Shown here piece by piece: positions 25,101 to 37,565 of a stretch of 64,000 nucleotides of DNA (its first letter is position 1; each line of letters begins with the position of its first letter). The stretch is from contig JAQJZZ010000008.1 of assembly GCA_030077755.1 (NCBI GenBank), positions 2,418,001 to 2,482,000 of the forward strand, read 5' to 3'. The translations under genes and the position numbers were made by a program. The stretch is from Filosporella fistucella (taxonomy: Eukaryota; Ascomycota; Leotiomycetes; Helotiales). The notes beneath the pieces were generated by a model. That model was not told where the DNA came from. It did not search any database and saw only the letters and a program-made list of their open reading frames with translations.

Positions 25101-27086
25101 CTCGGCCCTAGTCACAATACCGAGAATCTTCCAGGAGACGAGCTCCGGAAAAGTAAAAAGGAGGTTAATGGAAGCCCCACTTACTGTTTGATCTTGAAGG
25201 CTGAGTGGAAACAGAGGACCAGTCAGAGGTGAGAAAGAGATGGTGGGAAGAGATGGAGAAACTGATGCTTTAAAGTTGTGATATCCATGATATATGTTGA
25301 AGGGTTCAGAGGCCGAGTATTAATAAAGTGCATGGATTTCGATTATGGCGGGGCGAGTTGAGGTTGGTGAGGGGATGGCGAGAGGATGGATAGATGGATG
25401 GCTGATAGATTCTGCCTCAGGCGGATGGGAAGACAGTTGTTGAAGTGAGACTTTGGTGAAACAACTCCACTTAGTAATATCCAGTAAAGAGTCTTCATCT
25501 TCCAAGAGCTCATTTAGGGAGAGAGATTAGCCAAGTGGCAGACAAGACTCAAATTCGTCAGAAAAACTTTTTCTTTTTGCCTCTCGAAGCGTGAGGAATG
25601 TAACGTGTATCTTGTTCGTAAGTCGTAATTCACGATGGTGTTGTCTCTCGTGTTGTCCTGACAGACTGACTGATGTACGCCACCCTGCCACCAGCCGCTA
25701 CACATTTTCCCGTTGAACTACGGGCGATCATGCACTCGCCCTCGGCCTAAAAAACAATGAAATCATCTCTGGTGACGCACTTTGTACCTGAAAATAAAGA
25801 TCTCGTGTTCTTGGTGTGCTTTTGTCCTTTGGTGTGGTCTTTTACGAGTGACTTGTCTTCATCGGGACATTTACAGGAGTATTTGCCGGAAACTCTAATG
25901 ACTTACTAGCAGCACCGCCTCCTATTTTAAGAGCTGTCAGCGGACTTGGAGGACCCCTCCACACCTTTTCAGGCTAGAACAGGCAAACGAAGAGTGCTAG
26001 AAACACGAGAAGGCAGGGCCTGTAGCCTCTAGTAGCCCCCAGCCTCAAGACCCTAAGCCAAGGAGTCGCCGAACCAATCCAGCTGGACGGTAGCAGCCGT
26101 TCTTTCCTGACCGTCAGGGTCTCACAGGGGCACTTTGGCTGCTTTGGCTTCTTTGGTAGCGCTGTAACCTACCTCACAGTGATGTATTGTGCAAGACACC
26201 CGCCACAGACGAACGTGTACGACCACTCAGACGGCCAGATCTGATAACCGACAGTGAGTCTTGCGCTCCATGTTTCATTCAGCCAGACGACCTTTGACCA
26301 GCCATTCCAAATGCCACCAACAGCCACCCCCCAAACGGCGAATGAATGCAGGATGAGTGAACACGGGCAGAGAGGGAGAAAGGAAATTGCCACGGAAATC
26401 TTCACAATAGGTAGCTGTATAATCTGAACAAAGCTTTCATAGCATACTGTAATATGTAAGTAATCTGCATAGAAAGTAAAAGATGGTGCAGTGGAGATGA
26501 CCAACACCGGCTAAGCTCTCTCGTAATTCCCTTCTTCTTCGTACCTGCATCAACAACCCACCGCCCCAAGGCCCCATCCGGGATGAAATGACAATGATCA
26601 GCCCAGGGGCAAGTGACTCTTGAGTGCCTCTGTCCTCCGTATGGATGTCTCTAGGTTGGCATTCCCTCGTGTAAACCGTCTTGGCCAATAGCGCAGTCCC
26701 GCTGATACATGTCTCGTTTGACCTCGCTCTTCCTGGTCATAACGAGTAAGGCTGTGCTCCCTTCCACCTGAACCCACACCACCGTGCCTCCTCTTTATTA
26801 TCTGCGTTGTTCCTTCTCAGAAACTGTCTTTCCCTTCACATAATTTCAATATTCACAGTTTCAACTTGTATTTCGAGTGTTGACTTTTGTATCACTCTCA
26901 CCGAAACAATCACTTTCGTTTTTTTCCCACATTCACGCCACTTTCGTTAATCACACCGTCGCTGCCCTCGAACAGTTGTTGATATAACCTTACTTCTCCG
27001 CGACAAAGTCCTCGAGTCAAATCCCCACAATACACTTCAATTGTACACGCACTTTTCCACACTGCAAAACATCCGCAAAAACCACA
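22140..27086. other. 4.9-kb gene-poor stretch with possible decayed coding pieces
   Basis: No complete gene can be built here. On the minus strand a protein-like patch at ~23880-24160 (RIRAYFEHGLLAEHVAHHH) loosely recalls the C terminus of TAP-like hydrolases, and an ATG at 25511-25513 opens a hydrophobic leader-like stretch (MKTLYWILLSGVVS). A third patch at 24733-25062 (MEQRLAGWGGEEC followed by a donor-like GTGAGT) also looks protein-like. None joins into an intact frame. The final ~800 bp is CT-rich and is probably the promoter/5' UTR of the Crh gene. Confidence 0.45.
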
Positions 27087-28329
27087 ATGCGTTCTACCAT
27101 CTCCGCCGCTGTGCTCCTTTCAGCACTTAGTTTGGTTTCCGGTCAAACATTTACTGACTGTGACCCAACAAAGAAGAGTACGTGATTCAAACCACCGTTA
27201 TTCACTTTGAGAAACATGCTAACATTTCACAGCATGCCCTTCAGACCCCGGTTTGGGAAAGACTATCGTCACCGACTTCACCAAGGGAGAGAGCTCTGAC
27301 TGGACTCTTGCCGATGGAACCAAGATGACCTATGGAAGCAACGGAGCCGAATTCACTATCAAGGTCAAGACTGATGCCCCAACTATCAGCTCCGTCAAGT
27401 ACATCATGTTTGGAAAGGTCGAGGTTGTAGCAAGAGCTAGTCCAGGTGTTGGAACTGTTAGCTCCTTCATCTTGGAGTCTGATGATCTTGATGAGATTGA
27501 TTGGGAGTGGCTTGGATCTACCGACAACTCTGTAGAGACCAACTTCTTCGGAAAGGGAAACACCACTACCTACGATCGTGCCATCTACCATCCAGTTACA
27601 ACTCCCATCGAATCCTTCCACACCTATACTATCGACTGGACCAAGGACTACGTCAAGTGGTTAATCGATGGTAACCTCATCCGTACCCTTCAATACTCTG
27701 ATGCTCTTGCGCTCGGTGGAAAGAACTTTCCTCAAACACCTATGCGCATAAAGATGGGTAACTGGATTGGATGTTTGGACGCCGCTGCTGCCGCAGACCC
27801 AAAGACTAAGGGTACTTGTGACTGGGCTGGTGGACCTATTGATCTCTCCAAGGGACCATATCTTATGTACGCCAAGTCGGTCACTATCCAAGATTATGGA
27901 TGTGGAGGAGATTACACCTACACTGACTTGACTGGAAGCTGGGAGAGCATCAGCTCAAGCTGCAAGGCTGGTACCAGTGGAAGTTCTTCAGTTGTCAGCA
28001 GCTCTACCAAGGCATCATCTACTCAAACTAGCTCTACCACGGCTTCCTCAGGAGGCATTCTGGTTGAGACTTCATCCACTCTCTCCACCGTCAAGTCATC
28101 AGCAACTGCTGCATCCAACTCAACCACTTCAGGAGTTGCAGCTGGAACTGGAGCTACAACCACAACATCAGCATCCTCCACCAAGGCTACAGGCTCTACA
28201 ACTGCTACTAGCTCATTGGCAACAACCACTGCCAACGCTGCCGGTACCTTGAAGCCAAAACATGAGTACGGTGTTCTGGACATGGGTGTCCTAGCACTTG
28301 GCCTCGGTCTCGGTTACCTGGTCATGTAA
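27087..28329 (+). CDS. Crh-type GH16 transglycosylase, GPI-anchored
   Basis: A cell-wall enzyme of 395 residues; the Crh/Utr2 family links chitin to beta-glucan. Exons are 27087-27177 and 27233-28329 (55-bp intron). Residues 1-19 are a signal peptide ending before Gln20. The Cys-rich start (DCDPTKKTCPSDP) is typical of Crh proteins. The catalytic motif DEIDWEWLG is at ~117-125, with Glu118 as nucleophile and Glu122 as acid/base. A Ser/Thr-rich, probably O-mannosylated stalk covers ~245-370. The protein ends in a hydrophobic tail ([14 protein letters not shown]) after a small-residue region, a GPI-attachment signal. In Botrytis one Crh paralogue is reported to act also as a plant-recognised effector; whether this is that paralogue cannot be told here. 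Confidence 0.95.
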
Positions 28330-29315
28330 ATTGTGTAACAGTACCTCAATTTCATATGTTCTGATGCATAACGGCAGTGGCGTCGGCAACCTGCAGCTCT
28401 TCGTTTATGACCACAAAAAAACTTGGGATGGATGGGCGATATTTGTTTTGCTTTCGTTATACAGAATTGGTGATACCCTTGCTCTGCACTATTCGAGCTT
28501 GAGGGTTTTATTTGGGAGCGATTTTTGCGCATGTGTTTGCCTTGCATGGATGGAAAGGGATAGCAGGCAAGCATATCGCTTGGCCTTGCTTCGCGTTGCG
28601 TTGCATTAGATAGGAGTTCTATTGTGCATACCTAGAGAGACAGATAGTTACCTAATTGAAGGTTGATGATGAAAGATTTCTTGTCTGTGTACTAGAACGT
28701 GATAAACTTTGAAATTTATTAGAGTCTGCTATTAACTCTTTTTTTAGTTTTGATTCCCGTCAATTATATGGATCCAAATCTCAGCATTAACAATTCGAGA
28801 AAATGTGACAGATATTCGAGTACATTTCGCTACGGTCATACTATTCGTTGGATTCTCAAGAGTCGAATATGTATATATATAAAGACAGAGTTATGCAAGA
28901 AGGATTCAGACGTTACAATCAGAAAAAATGAATGCTACTTCTACTTCTTGAGATGGGTACTTCCACAACCATTAAGAGTATGTTATTTTGACAATAGGTA
29001 TATATACATTTTGAAATAAGGAAGTGTTTGTAGGAGGGGAAAGAAATTTGGAATTGCTTTCAGGTGCTGTATGGAGTATTATTACTTGGTATTCTTTGTT
29101 TTATATATAGAGGTTGGAGTTTAATAGGTTATTTATTTTGAAAGCAATATAGCTCTTCTAGTTGCATTTCACCTTTTCTTCTAGACAGTTAATCTAGTCC
29201 TTGTTTATCATACTGCTAAGTTTTCCCATCTATTTTGCCTACTCAGCTATCACACCAAAAAATTTCCCTATTTCTCACCCATCCTTAGATCACTACTCCC
29301 ATATCTCACATGAGA
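28330..29315. other. AT-rich convergent spacer
   Basis: About 1 kb between the 3' ends of the Crh and beta-mannosidase genes. The section from ~28640 to 29240 is visibly AT-rich, with poly-T and TATATA runs. No gene is supported. Confidence 0.55.
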
Positions 29316-32300
29316 TCACAACTCCCAACCTTCCCAATCACCTAACCATCTAACCTTCACCCCTCTCCCATCTAAACCCTTAACTCCAACCCTAACTTCC
29401 TCCCCAGGAACAAGATCAATAAAATTATCCTCCCACACAGCATCTTCCCCCTCCTCTATGCCCACAGACAGCACAACCCCTTTAACAGGCGCATTAGTAC
29501 TTAGTGCAACTTCCTTCTCATTCTCTGACACCATAGCGCTAACAGCCAGCGTAGGAGAGAAATGTACGTATTTTAGTGGCTCGGGCCAGTCTATCCAGCG
29601 TGCTAGGACTTTGCCGTCGGGGGAGAGGAGAGTTGCGCTCAGAGCTGTGTCGGAGGGGTTGGGGAGGGGGATTGAGGAGAGGAGTTCGGTTGTGCGGTTT
29701 GGAGGGAGGGTGAGTGTGAGGGTTTGGGATGTTGAAAGGGTGAGGGAGGGGGGGAGGGGGATGGAGGAGCCGGTACGGATGGAGAAGGCTTTGAGGTGGA
29801 GGGTTACTGAGAGGGGGGAGGTAGTGCCGTTTACGGCCTAGTTTTGTGGGTTAGTTGGTGTTGAGAGTTGAGGTTATTGGATAGACGGTGGAGAAATGGA
29901 GAGATAAAGGACAATAGAGTGGAGTAAGAGAGGGGGCATACCCAAACATCAACCTTCTCCTTTTTATCAGGATAACTCGTCACCATATATGGCATCTTCT
30001 CTGTGACTACCCTCTCGATACCTACCACGAACGGTGCGAGTGCACGCTTAGTGATGAAGAATGAGGGTTTGTGGTTTTTGTTCACATCTACTAGTGCCCA
30101 GGAGGTGCCGGGCCAGATATCATTGAGTTGCCAGACGAGGATGCCGCTGGACTTTGTTAGTGGTGTTGTATTGGGCAAGAAGGGAGGAATTGGTATGGAA
30201 ATTGGAAAGGCATATAGAAGTAAATTGATGTGATAAGCCTCCGAGAATGTGGGGGAAATACAATGAGACGAGAAACAAGTCAAGGTTCGAATAAATAAAG
30301 AGAAGGTAACGAACCTGCAGCCCTCTTCCCCTGGTCCACGAAACTCCCTTCTCCAGTGATTATACGCATATCTCATAGCCTCTGCCTGCAGAAACTGGGT
30401 ACAGTATACGAAATTTGCTAGTGGGGTGAATGAGAAACGGAAGTTTTCGCCCGAGTAGAGACCATAGCGGCGCTGGTGGCCAGGTCCTTTGTCATGAGCG
30501 TCAAAGGTTAGGGATCTATGGGTTATGTTAGGGGATGGTTGGAAATAATTAGGGGCTGGGGGAAAGTGAAAAACATACTGCCAGTGACGCTCTAAAGGAT
30601 CGGTGATTGCTTGATGGAGTGTTCGAAGGGATGGGGCAGATTCAAAACCAAATTCGGAGACGAAACGGGACGTGTAGGCTTTGTATTCTTGATAGGGGGA
30701 CATAGGACCATGCCAAACTGGGATTTTGTCAGCTTCATGATTCATTTGGGTCTCCTCTTCGTTTATTTGTTTAGTACCAGGGACTCCCGAGGATAGCTTT
30801 GAAAGGGGAAGTTGTGACAGGAAAAGACTCACCATCCCAAATATGGGTATCGCCAACTGTGACATCATTGCTCGTCTTTCCACCATAAGGACTACTCCTC
30901 CAGTATGGGACATCACCTGCTAACCTCTCACAAATCTCCGGCAAAACCCTCTCATAAATCTTCCTCGCTGGAAAGTTAGTCTGATCCCAAGGTCCCTCTT
31001 GATCCTCAGGATCATATTCCCATCCCCACCTCTCAGCCAGCATATAATCTTCATTATTCCCCGCCCAAATAACAAGACTGGCATGATATCCCACTCTCTT
31101 GATCTGCTGCTCTGCCTCTGTCTTTACTAACGCGACGAAATCATCGGATGCTGGATAGTCACCACAGGCGAACAAGAAGTCTTGCCATACCAGAATACCG
31201 AGCTCATCACACGCTTCGTAGAAATGATCAGATTCGACTAATCCACCTCCCCAGACTCGAATCATTACTTGATTGCCCTCTTTGGCGAGCTCAAGCCATT
31301 CTCGGTAGCGTTGTTGTGTCATGCGAGGGAGGAGATAGTCGCCTGGAATCCAGCAGGAGCCGCCGCAGAAAATGGACATGTTGTTGATTTCGAAGGTGAA
31401 GGATGTACCTGGTGCGTTTTTGAGAGGGTGTTGAAGGAGTTGTAGGCGGCGGAGGCCAAGCTTTTGGGAGATTGTGTGATTGGGTAGAGATGCTGATATG
31501 GTGTAGAGAGGTTGAACGCCGTACGTATGTGGATACCAGAGTTTTGGGTTGTCGACTTTGATATCTGTTTGAAAGTTCCCTTTCTCATCCACTGGAACAG
31601 GTTTCTCAATCACCGATATGCAGTCGGGGTCTGCAATCTTCAATATCACCTCTCCACCTTTCTGAGACCCCTCTACACTGCCCACAACCTTTACTGTCGC
31701 GGTAGCCAAATCCTCAGAAATTTCCTGCCTGACCAAAAACTCACTTACTCTCTCCTCGAACACCTCCAGCCATACCTCTTTCCACGGCCCACAAGTATTG
31801 ATCGCAGGTCCCCAATCCCAGCCCCAATGATACTGCGCTTTTCTCACAAATAACCTCTCTGGGCCTCCAAAATGCACATCTGTTCCATTTCCTTTGTACC
31901 CAATCCTCTTCATTTCTTTCTTCGCATACTCAGGCGCGTTCTTGAATCTCAATTCTAGCACATTATCACCTGCTTTCTCTGAAATGAAAGAGGTGATATC
32001 GATACGGTGACTTAGATGCATATCCACGCTCTCTAGGATCAGTTTATCGTTCAAATAGACTGAAACGATTGTATCTAATCCATCGAAAACTAGATTGGCG
32101 CGTGATTTTGACGAAGGGAGGCCTATAGTTGGAAGAACGGTGCGGTATGTCCAGTCCGCGTCGTTGGCCCAGAGAACATCCAATTCATTTGTGTCGATGT
32201 AAGGATCTGGGATCAATTTATGATGCAGTAAGTCAAGCTGCGCGACTGTAGGAAATTGAGAGACGGGCAGAAAGGAGCTGGCACAGGAGTTGTGGAGAGA

Positions 32301-32357
32301 GGTTGCTTGCTTGAACTCCCAGTTCTTGTCTACTGGTATTCGTTGAAACTTTGCCAT
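29316..32357 (-). CDS. mndB: beta-mannosidase, GH2 (MndB type)
   Basis: Releases beta-1,4-linked mannose from the non-reducing end of manno-oligosaccharides. Five exons in coding order: 30833-32357, 30579-30717, 30315-30515, 29942-30146, 29316-29837; they encode 863 residues with all phases consistent. The GH2 N-terminal beta-sandwich includes FDGLDTIVSVYLNDK, then QYHWGWDWGP (~175-184). The TIM barrel has WAGNNED with acid/base Glu436 and SEFGFES with nucleophile Glu530. There is no signal peptide, as in the intracellular MndB clade (MndA enzymes are secreted and longer), so it likely digests imported mannobiose or oligosaccharides. A sugar-unrelated MFS gene follows upstream on the same strand. 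Confidence 0.95.
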
Positions 32358-33238
32358 CTTGAATCTTTCGAAATAAAATGTGAGGTTGAATTGAAAATAG
32401 GTAATACTTGAAAGACAGAAGGAGAAGACCTACCTATTCTTATATCAACAGCTTGATGTTAAATCCAACAATGCTGGCTGCATGGCGGGGTACAATGTCT
32501 CTCCGAATGCGGGGCATTTCATCCCACTTTGCAGTGGGGGCGGGGAGTTTCGGCTGCACCATTATGGTTCCTGATCAACATCTCTGAGGTTATTGGTGTT
32601 CTGCTGAAGCTCTTGTCAGCTCAGTGGAAACACGAGGCAGCGTTTGTCCCGACTGGGTACGGAAGCCTTGGCTCCGTGATGTTTTGGAACGTCTTGGGAC
32701 GACAAGGCTGGTGGTGATGTACGATACTTCTTGGCTGTCTTTGTTGTTGGCATGAGGAGAAGATGATTCGACTTTGATGAGAACAGTGTGCCAGTCGCAG
32801 TTTTGATGAGGCAGAGATCTTGAGAGAGGATTTTCGCGCTAGGATGACACCATCACAGTTTGCTAGCCTTTCGATCAACGATGTACATCGCCAACAATGA
32901 AGTCATTTCTTGGGCTCGGGCGGGATGGGAGTTGCTACTCGAATTAACCTGGATGTAACAGGATGCCCACGGTCTGATTAATAACAGGAAAAGACTTGGA
33001 CGAACGAAGCAAGTCTGGACATCACGCGCCATTGTCAAATTTTCCTATTCCAGTTTGTGTCCGCTTTCGCCCTGCTCAGCTCAGGCATTTGCGATGCATT
33101 TTAAAATCTTCATATTCGTTTGTAAGTATGCTCGTGTCACTACCCAGAATTTGTTTCTGAAAAAATCCTAGATCCACTCCACGCCTAGCCCCGAGTGTAA
33201 AAATATTGCACACGCCGTCCCTATTATTAACCCACAGC
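32358..33238. other. intergenic region
   Basis: 880 bp holding the beta-mannosidase promoter and the MFS gene's 3' end. Open frames here are short and unconvincing. Confidence 0.5.
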
Positions 33239-35018
33239 CTAGAATCTCCTCGCCAATCTGCTTCTCTCCCTAACCTTGGCGCCAAAGAAATATACCACAT
33301 AAATCAAAGCGCAAAGGCCTAACGAAATAAATCCAATAGTGGCGACAGCCCATGTAGTGCTCATTTTTTCGAACATCAACACACCCAAATGAGCAAGAGC
33401 AGCTGCCATGACGAAACTTGGTATCAAGAATGCGGCAATAGCACTACCCGCCACATTCGGATATGAATCGGTAATGTAGTTCAGCATACTGAGCCAGAGA
33501 AGTGGATCAGCGAAACCGAGAACGCCGCCAGCAACGATAGGTGACCAGTATGAAGTTTTACCGTTCGAGGTGAATGCGAACCAGAAGAGAGTGATCGGGA
33601 AAAGCCAGACCGTCACAAGAGAGACTAGGAAGCGGGCTTCAGGGCGATTGGTGCCATGCTTCTTGCGATCGCGAGCGTAGAACCAGGTCTGTACTGGAAT
33701 GAAGCAGAACATTACTATGACACCCACGACGAAATTGAGGTATGTGAGGTCAGCAGAGATGATTCTAGCAGTTGTTAGATTGAAGATCGTCAGTATGTAG
33801 AAGTAGATTGAACTTACGACAGGCCATTGTTCACGCTGAAGACATCAAAGACTCCGTCGAGGTAAAGGAAGAGGATACCATAAGCAAATCCGTTGTAGAG
33901 ACCTAAGCAGAGAACAATTGGTTCAGTGATCATAATCCTCAATGTCATCGTCGTAACAAATCGTAATTCCTTCCACACATTGATCTTGCTTCTCAAGATG
34001 GCCTCTTCATCCGAATCCACTTCTTGAGCCTTTGCAGCTGCTCTGGCAATCACAAGACGTGGGAGTGTCTCGGGAATGAAACACATGAGGATAGCATAAC
34101 CAAATCCGATAATGACATTGATAAGGAAGATCCATTTGATGCCGAGATTGGGGTTTGCGGAAATCCAGCCACCGATAGGAGAGCCGATAGAAGGACCGAC
34201 GTTGGCGCTCACGACGAAGAGAGCCATTGCCTGGCCGGCTCCGTCGACGTCGCCGAACAGGTCAGCAATTGTGCCAGCCACGTTGGAGAGGGCAGTCGAT
34301 CCGGCTGTACCGGCGAGAAACATAAAAATAATAAGCATGGGCAGATTGCGGTAATATGCGGTGCCCTACACTTGGTCAGTAAATTTTTCTGGTGTAGGAG
34401 GTGTTTCACTTACAAAATTGAGGATAGCATAGGCAGCGATACTGGCAACATAGATCCATTTACGACCCCCGATATCTCTGCGTGATGTTAGACGTATAGT
34501 ATTGAAGTGAGGGTAGCTGCCACAAACGAAAGAGGTCCCATGAAAAATGGACCAACTGCGTTGCCCAGGATGAACATGCTCTGGCCCAATGTTGCAACTT
34601 GTGCCGAGACTCCAAATTGTAGTTCCAAATCGTATTCTATGCCAAGATATGATGTGCTGGTAATTGTGACGAACATTTGAAGGGAGCACTGAGAATAATA
34701 TTAGCAGATTTGAGAAAGACGCCCCGATAAGTCGAGAACCTGGAATGATATATTCTGGACAAGCACTTATGCCATCGAGAGAAAATGAATACTAACATAA
34801 ACGATAACAATCAGCCACCGCTTCCAAGTAGGCCAATGCATGGGATGGTGAACATCCTTCGCCTGGACCAAATCCAAAATTGCGAGAGCTGTATCCTGAT
34901 CTCTTCCTGGAGATATGGGTCCGTCTTGATTTACGACACCATTTCCGACCTCAGGATGTACGGGAACATGTTGCTTCTCCTTATCGACCACACTTGGGTC
35001 GCTCGCCAGTGACGCCAT
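33239..35018 (-). CDS. MFS transporter, DHA1-like
   Basis: A 506-residue, 12-helix major-facilitator protein. Five exons in coding order: 34797-35018, 34528-34688, 34414-34477, 33818-34365, 33239-33764; one intron uses a GTTTGT donor. A polar ~65-residue N-terminal tail precedes helix 1 (KRWLIVIVY). The loop 2-3 motif GPLSDIGGRKW is the MFS motif A and is created by splicing. Helix 5 has NVGPSIGSPIGGW, the proton-antiporter (motif C-like) signature, and FIPETLPRL ends helix 6. The pattern fits DHA1 polyamine/drug:H+ antiporters at the plasma membrane. An earlier in-frame methionine (from ~35138) lies in a leader unlike family members, so I start at MASLASD. Confidence 0.92.
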
Positions 35019-37565
35019 TGTAAATTTGTGTTTATTTGAGCAATTGAAAATATACAAAAGGGTGTAAGAATAGAAGAGAGGACAAATTTGAATTTGACCA
35101 GCTTTGTGAACAAGCTGTGAACCGGCTGAAGGTAGCAACTTTAAGGAGGGGAGGCAGGTGCCTAAGATAACAATATGTATTCACCGAAGGCATTCGCGAG
35201 TGCGCATCGCTTTCATATTAGTTTAGTTTGGGACGCGATGTCAACCCACCTTCCGTGGTCCCACCCATGATGACCCATTACAATGGAACCCACTGACAGG
35301 GCCATCTCTGCCAGATTCGAAGCAAGCTGGAAGAGCGGATTGTCCGAAAGACGTTGTGATTCGATGCTTGGCCTTATCTGGAGAGTCTAGAAGGACGGCT
35401 TGAATTGGCCCCCGGTTGACCCATTTGTTTAGAATGACGCCGTCGGAGCAACAAAAATTCAGAGATAAGAATCCCAGGAACTTGGCTGAGTCAAGATGCT
35501 GATTCAAGCCTTTCCAAGCCTTCCAAGCCGGGTGGCGCCGATCTGGCTGGTTCAATCCACGTGACTGTTTGGAACGTCCAACTAAATTGAGGTGAACCCC
35601 GATGACGGGTCAAGATAAGAGATGGATACCAAACATGCACTGTAGTTATGGCAATCCAATTGATGTACTGAATTTGCTTTCAAATCTACAGCTGCAAGGC
35701 CTAATTGGCAGTACGGACTGCACGCCCTTCAAGAGGAGATGCCACAGGTAATCGTTCCGGAAAGCCGGCCATAGTGGCATAGAACTGCCCTTTAACTGCA
35801 ATTGGGAGCAATTCGCTTTGGTTGAAAGAGCCATGTGACTGCAATCGAGAGTGAGGGTTCAAAATTAGCTAGCCATGGACGTCACGCTATAAGGTAGTTG
35901 ATATCAACCCCCTTTCTTCTCAAAGGAAGATCAAGTCTCGACTTAAGTCAACAAACCCGCACTACACAACGCTTTGAGTAGCCAAAGATGAGAGAATCTG
36001 TTACAATGTAGGAATACAAGAAAATACAGTACCACGAAGCTAAATGATTACAGATTAGCCATAATTATGGCCTCGAGCCATTCTGCCGATCGATCGCGGT
36101 GTGAGAAATGGGTTGTGAGGGATGGAGAACGATTTGGAGATGGTACATCTATCCTAGGAATACACGAATGCCACTCGTTTGATTCCTAAGGAATGCGATC
36201 TTGATGCTGTGGCCGAGGGGAACTCTCAATCTGGTGCCATCGATGCACGAAGTTCAGCAGACCCGCAGCGACTTCTGGGGCAAATGTCAAATTATACCTG
36301 AAAGCAGAAATACCCCAATGCCTTATTTTTGGAAAGTCCTTGGTCCACGGCCTCAAACTGGAGATTTGACCCTGGTGGAAGTGGGGGACACGCTGGTCAG
36401 TGGTCCTCGCCAATGGGTTATTTGAAAAAAGACTGCCTCTTTGGTTATGCTGCTATTTCCTCTCAAAGGAAAGATTGGAAGTGAAAGAATATATAGTAAG
36501 TGGTCAAAATGATATTCGTCAAGTTAATTGTTGGTAAGAGAAACTTTCAGTGGTGCTTGAAATTCAAAAAGAAAGTCGTGGATATTAAACAGGTGCTTGG
36601 ATTGTTCCTGGGCGGGCAATGCGAAAGTAGGGCCGGAAAGCCAATATATATGTAAGTAGACCGTACTACACTTTGATGAACAAGAAGAACTGCATTGCAG
36701 AACTTTGATGCGTTTCCATTTAATTATTTTCTTTCCCTGTCGTCTTTCAAACTTCGAATGCTTCTATGTGGTGGGCCACCAAAGTTATGCTTAGTGGCAC
36801 CCACGTATAGCGTCACAAGTTCAGATAAAGTTGCTCTGGTGCAAAGCTAGTCAGGGGATATACACTTAAGTGCAAGGCTGAGCTGTGAATTCACTATAGC
36901 GCCAGCCTTGTCTAACTTTCTCCCTATTCCAGACTGTCTCCCATACTCACCCCGTACGCGTCAGACAATTGCTCCTCTACACCAACCCCATGCAACATTG
37001 TGCCCACATCACTCGGTTTGCAATTACATTGGAATAGTGCAGATACGTTACAGTCGCTTCATGATTTCGGTGATCGCACTCTGATACAAGCCTGCGAAAT
37101 TGGGAAGAATTGCTGGTATGCCCCTCGGTCCTTCCACCTATCCATTGATTTTTACTAACTGATTGCAATTGCAGTGCACAGTAAGCCAGTACTCATTCTA
37201 TTAACAGACGTATTTCGCACAATATTGGATTGCATTCCAGATTCTCAAGGTGTTCTGCTGTTTGCGACGATACTGTGCTTCTTGAGCCCGGACGATCATC
37301 TACAACTTCACTTTCAACTTCACACTCCATTTAATTCACTTACAATTAGCGCCCACAAGGCATTCTCTTTTTCAGAAATTCCTTTCCCACATCAAAACAG
37401 CATCCCTTCAACAGACGCCACATTAGTGAGTGTCCAATCTTTCCTTCGTCGATGTTCGTTCGCATAACTAACTCAGTATCATAGAGTGTCGTAGGTTGTT
37501 CACACACTTACACTCTCACATTTGTCCCACTCGTCCCATACTTCGCATAGCAAACCATTAGCACA
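35019..37565. other. 2.5-kb intergenic region
   Basis: Contains the MFS promoter and the F-box gene's 5' region. A short tandem of CAAGCCTTTC-like units lies at ~35506-35531. Short open frames on both strands near 35.2-36.4 kb have no recognisable content. Confidence 0.5.

Noticed and set aside
35241..36425. Possible transposon remnant in the MFS/F-box spacer
   Set aside because: No terminal repeats, no transposase or reverse-transcriptase motif in any frame, and no target-site duplication were seen.
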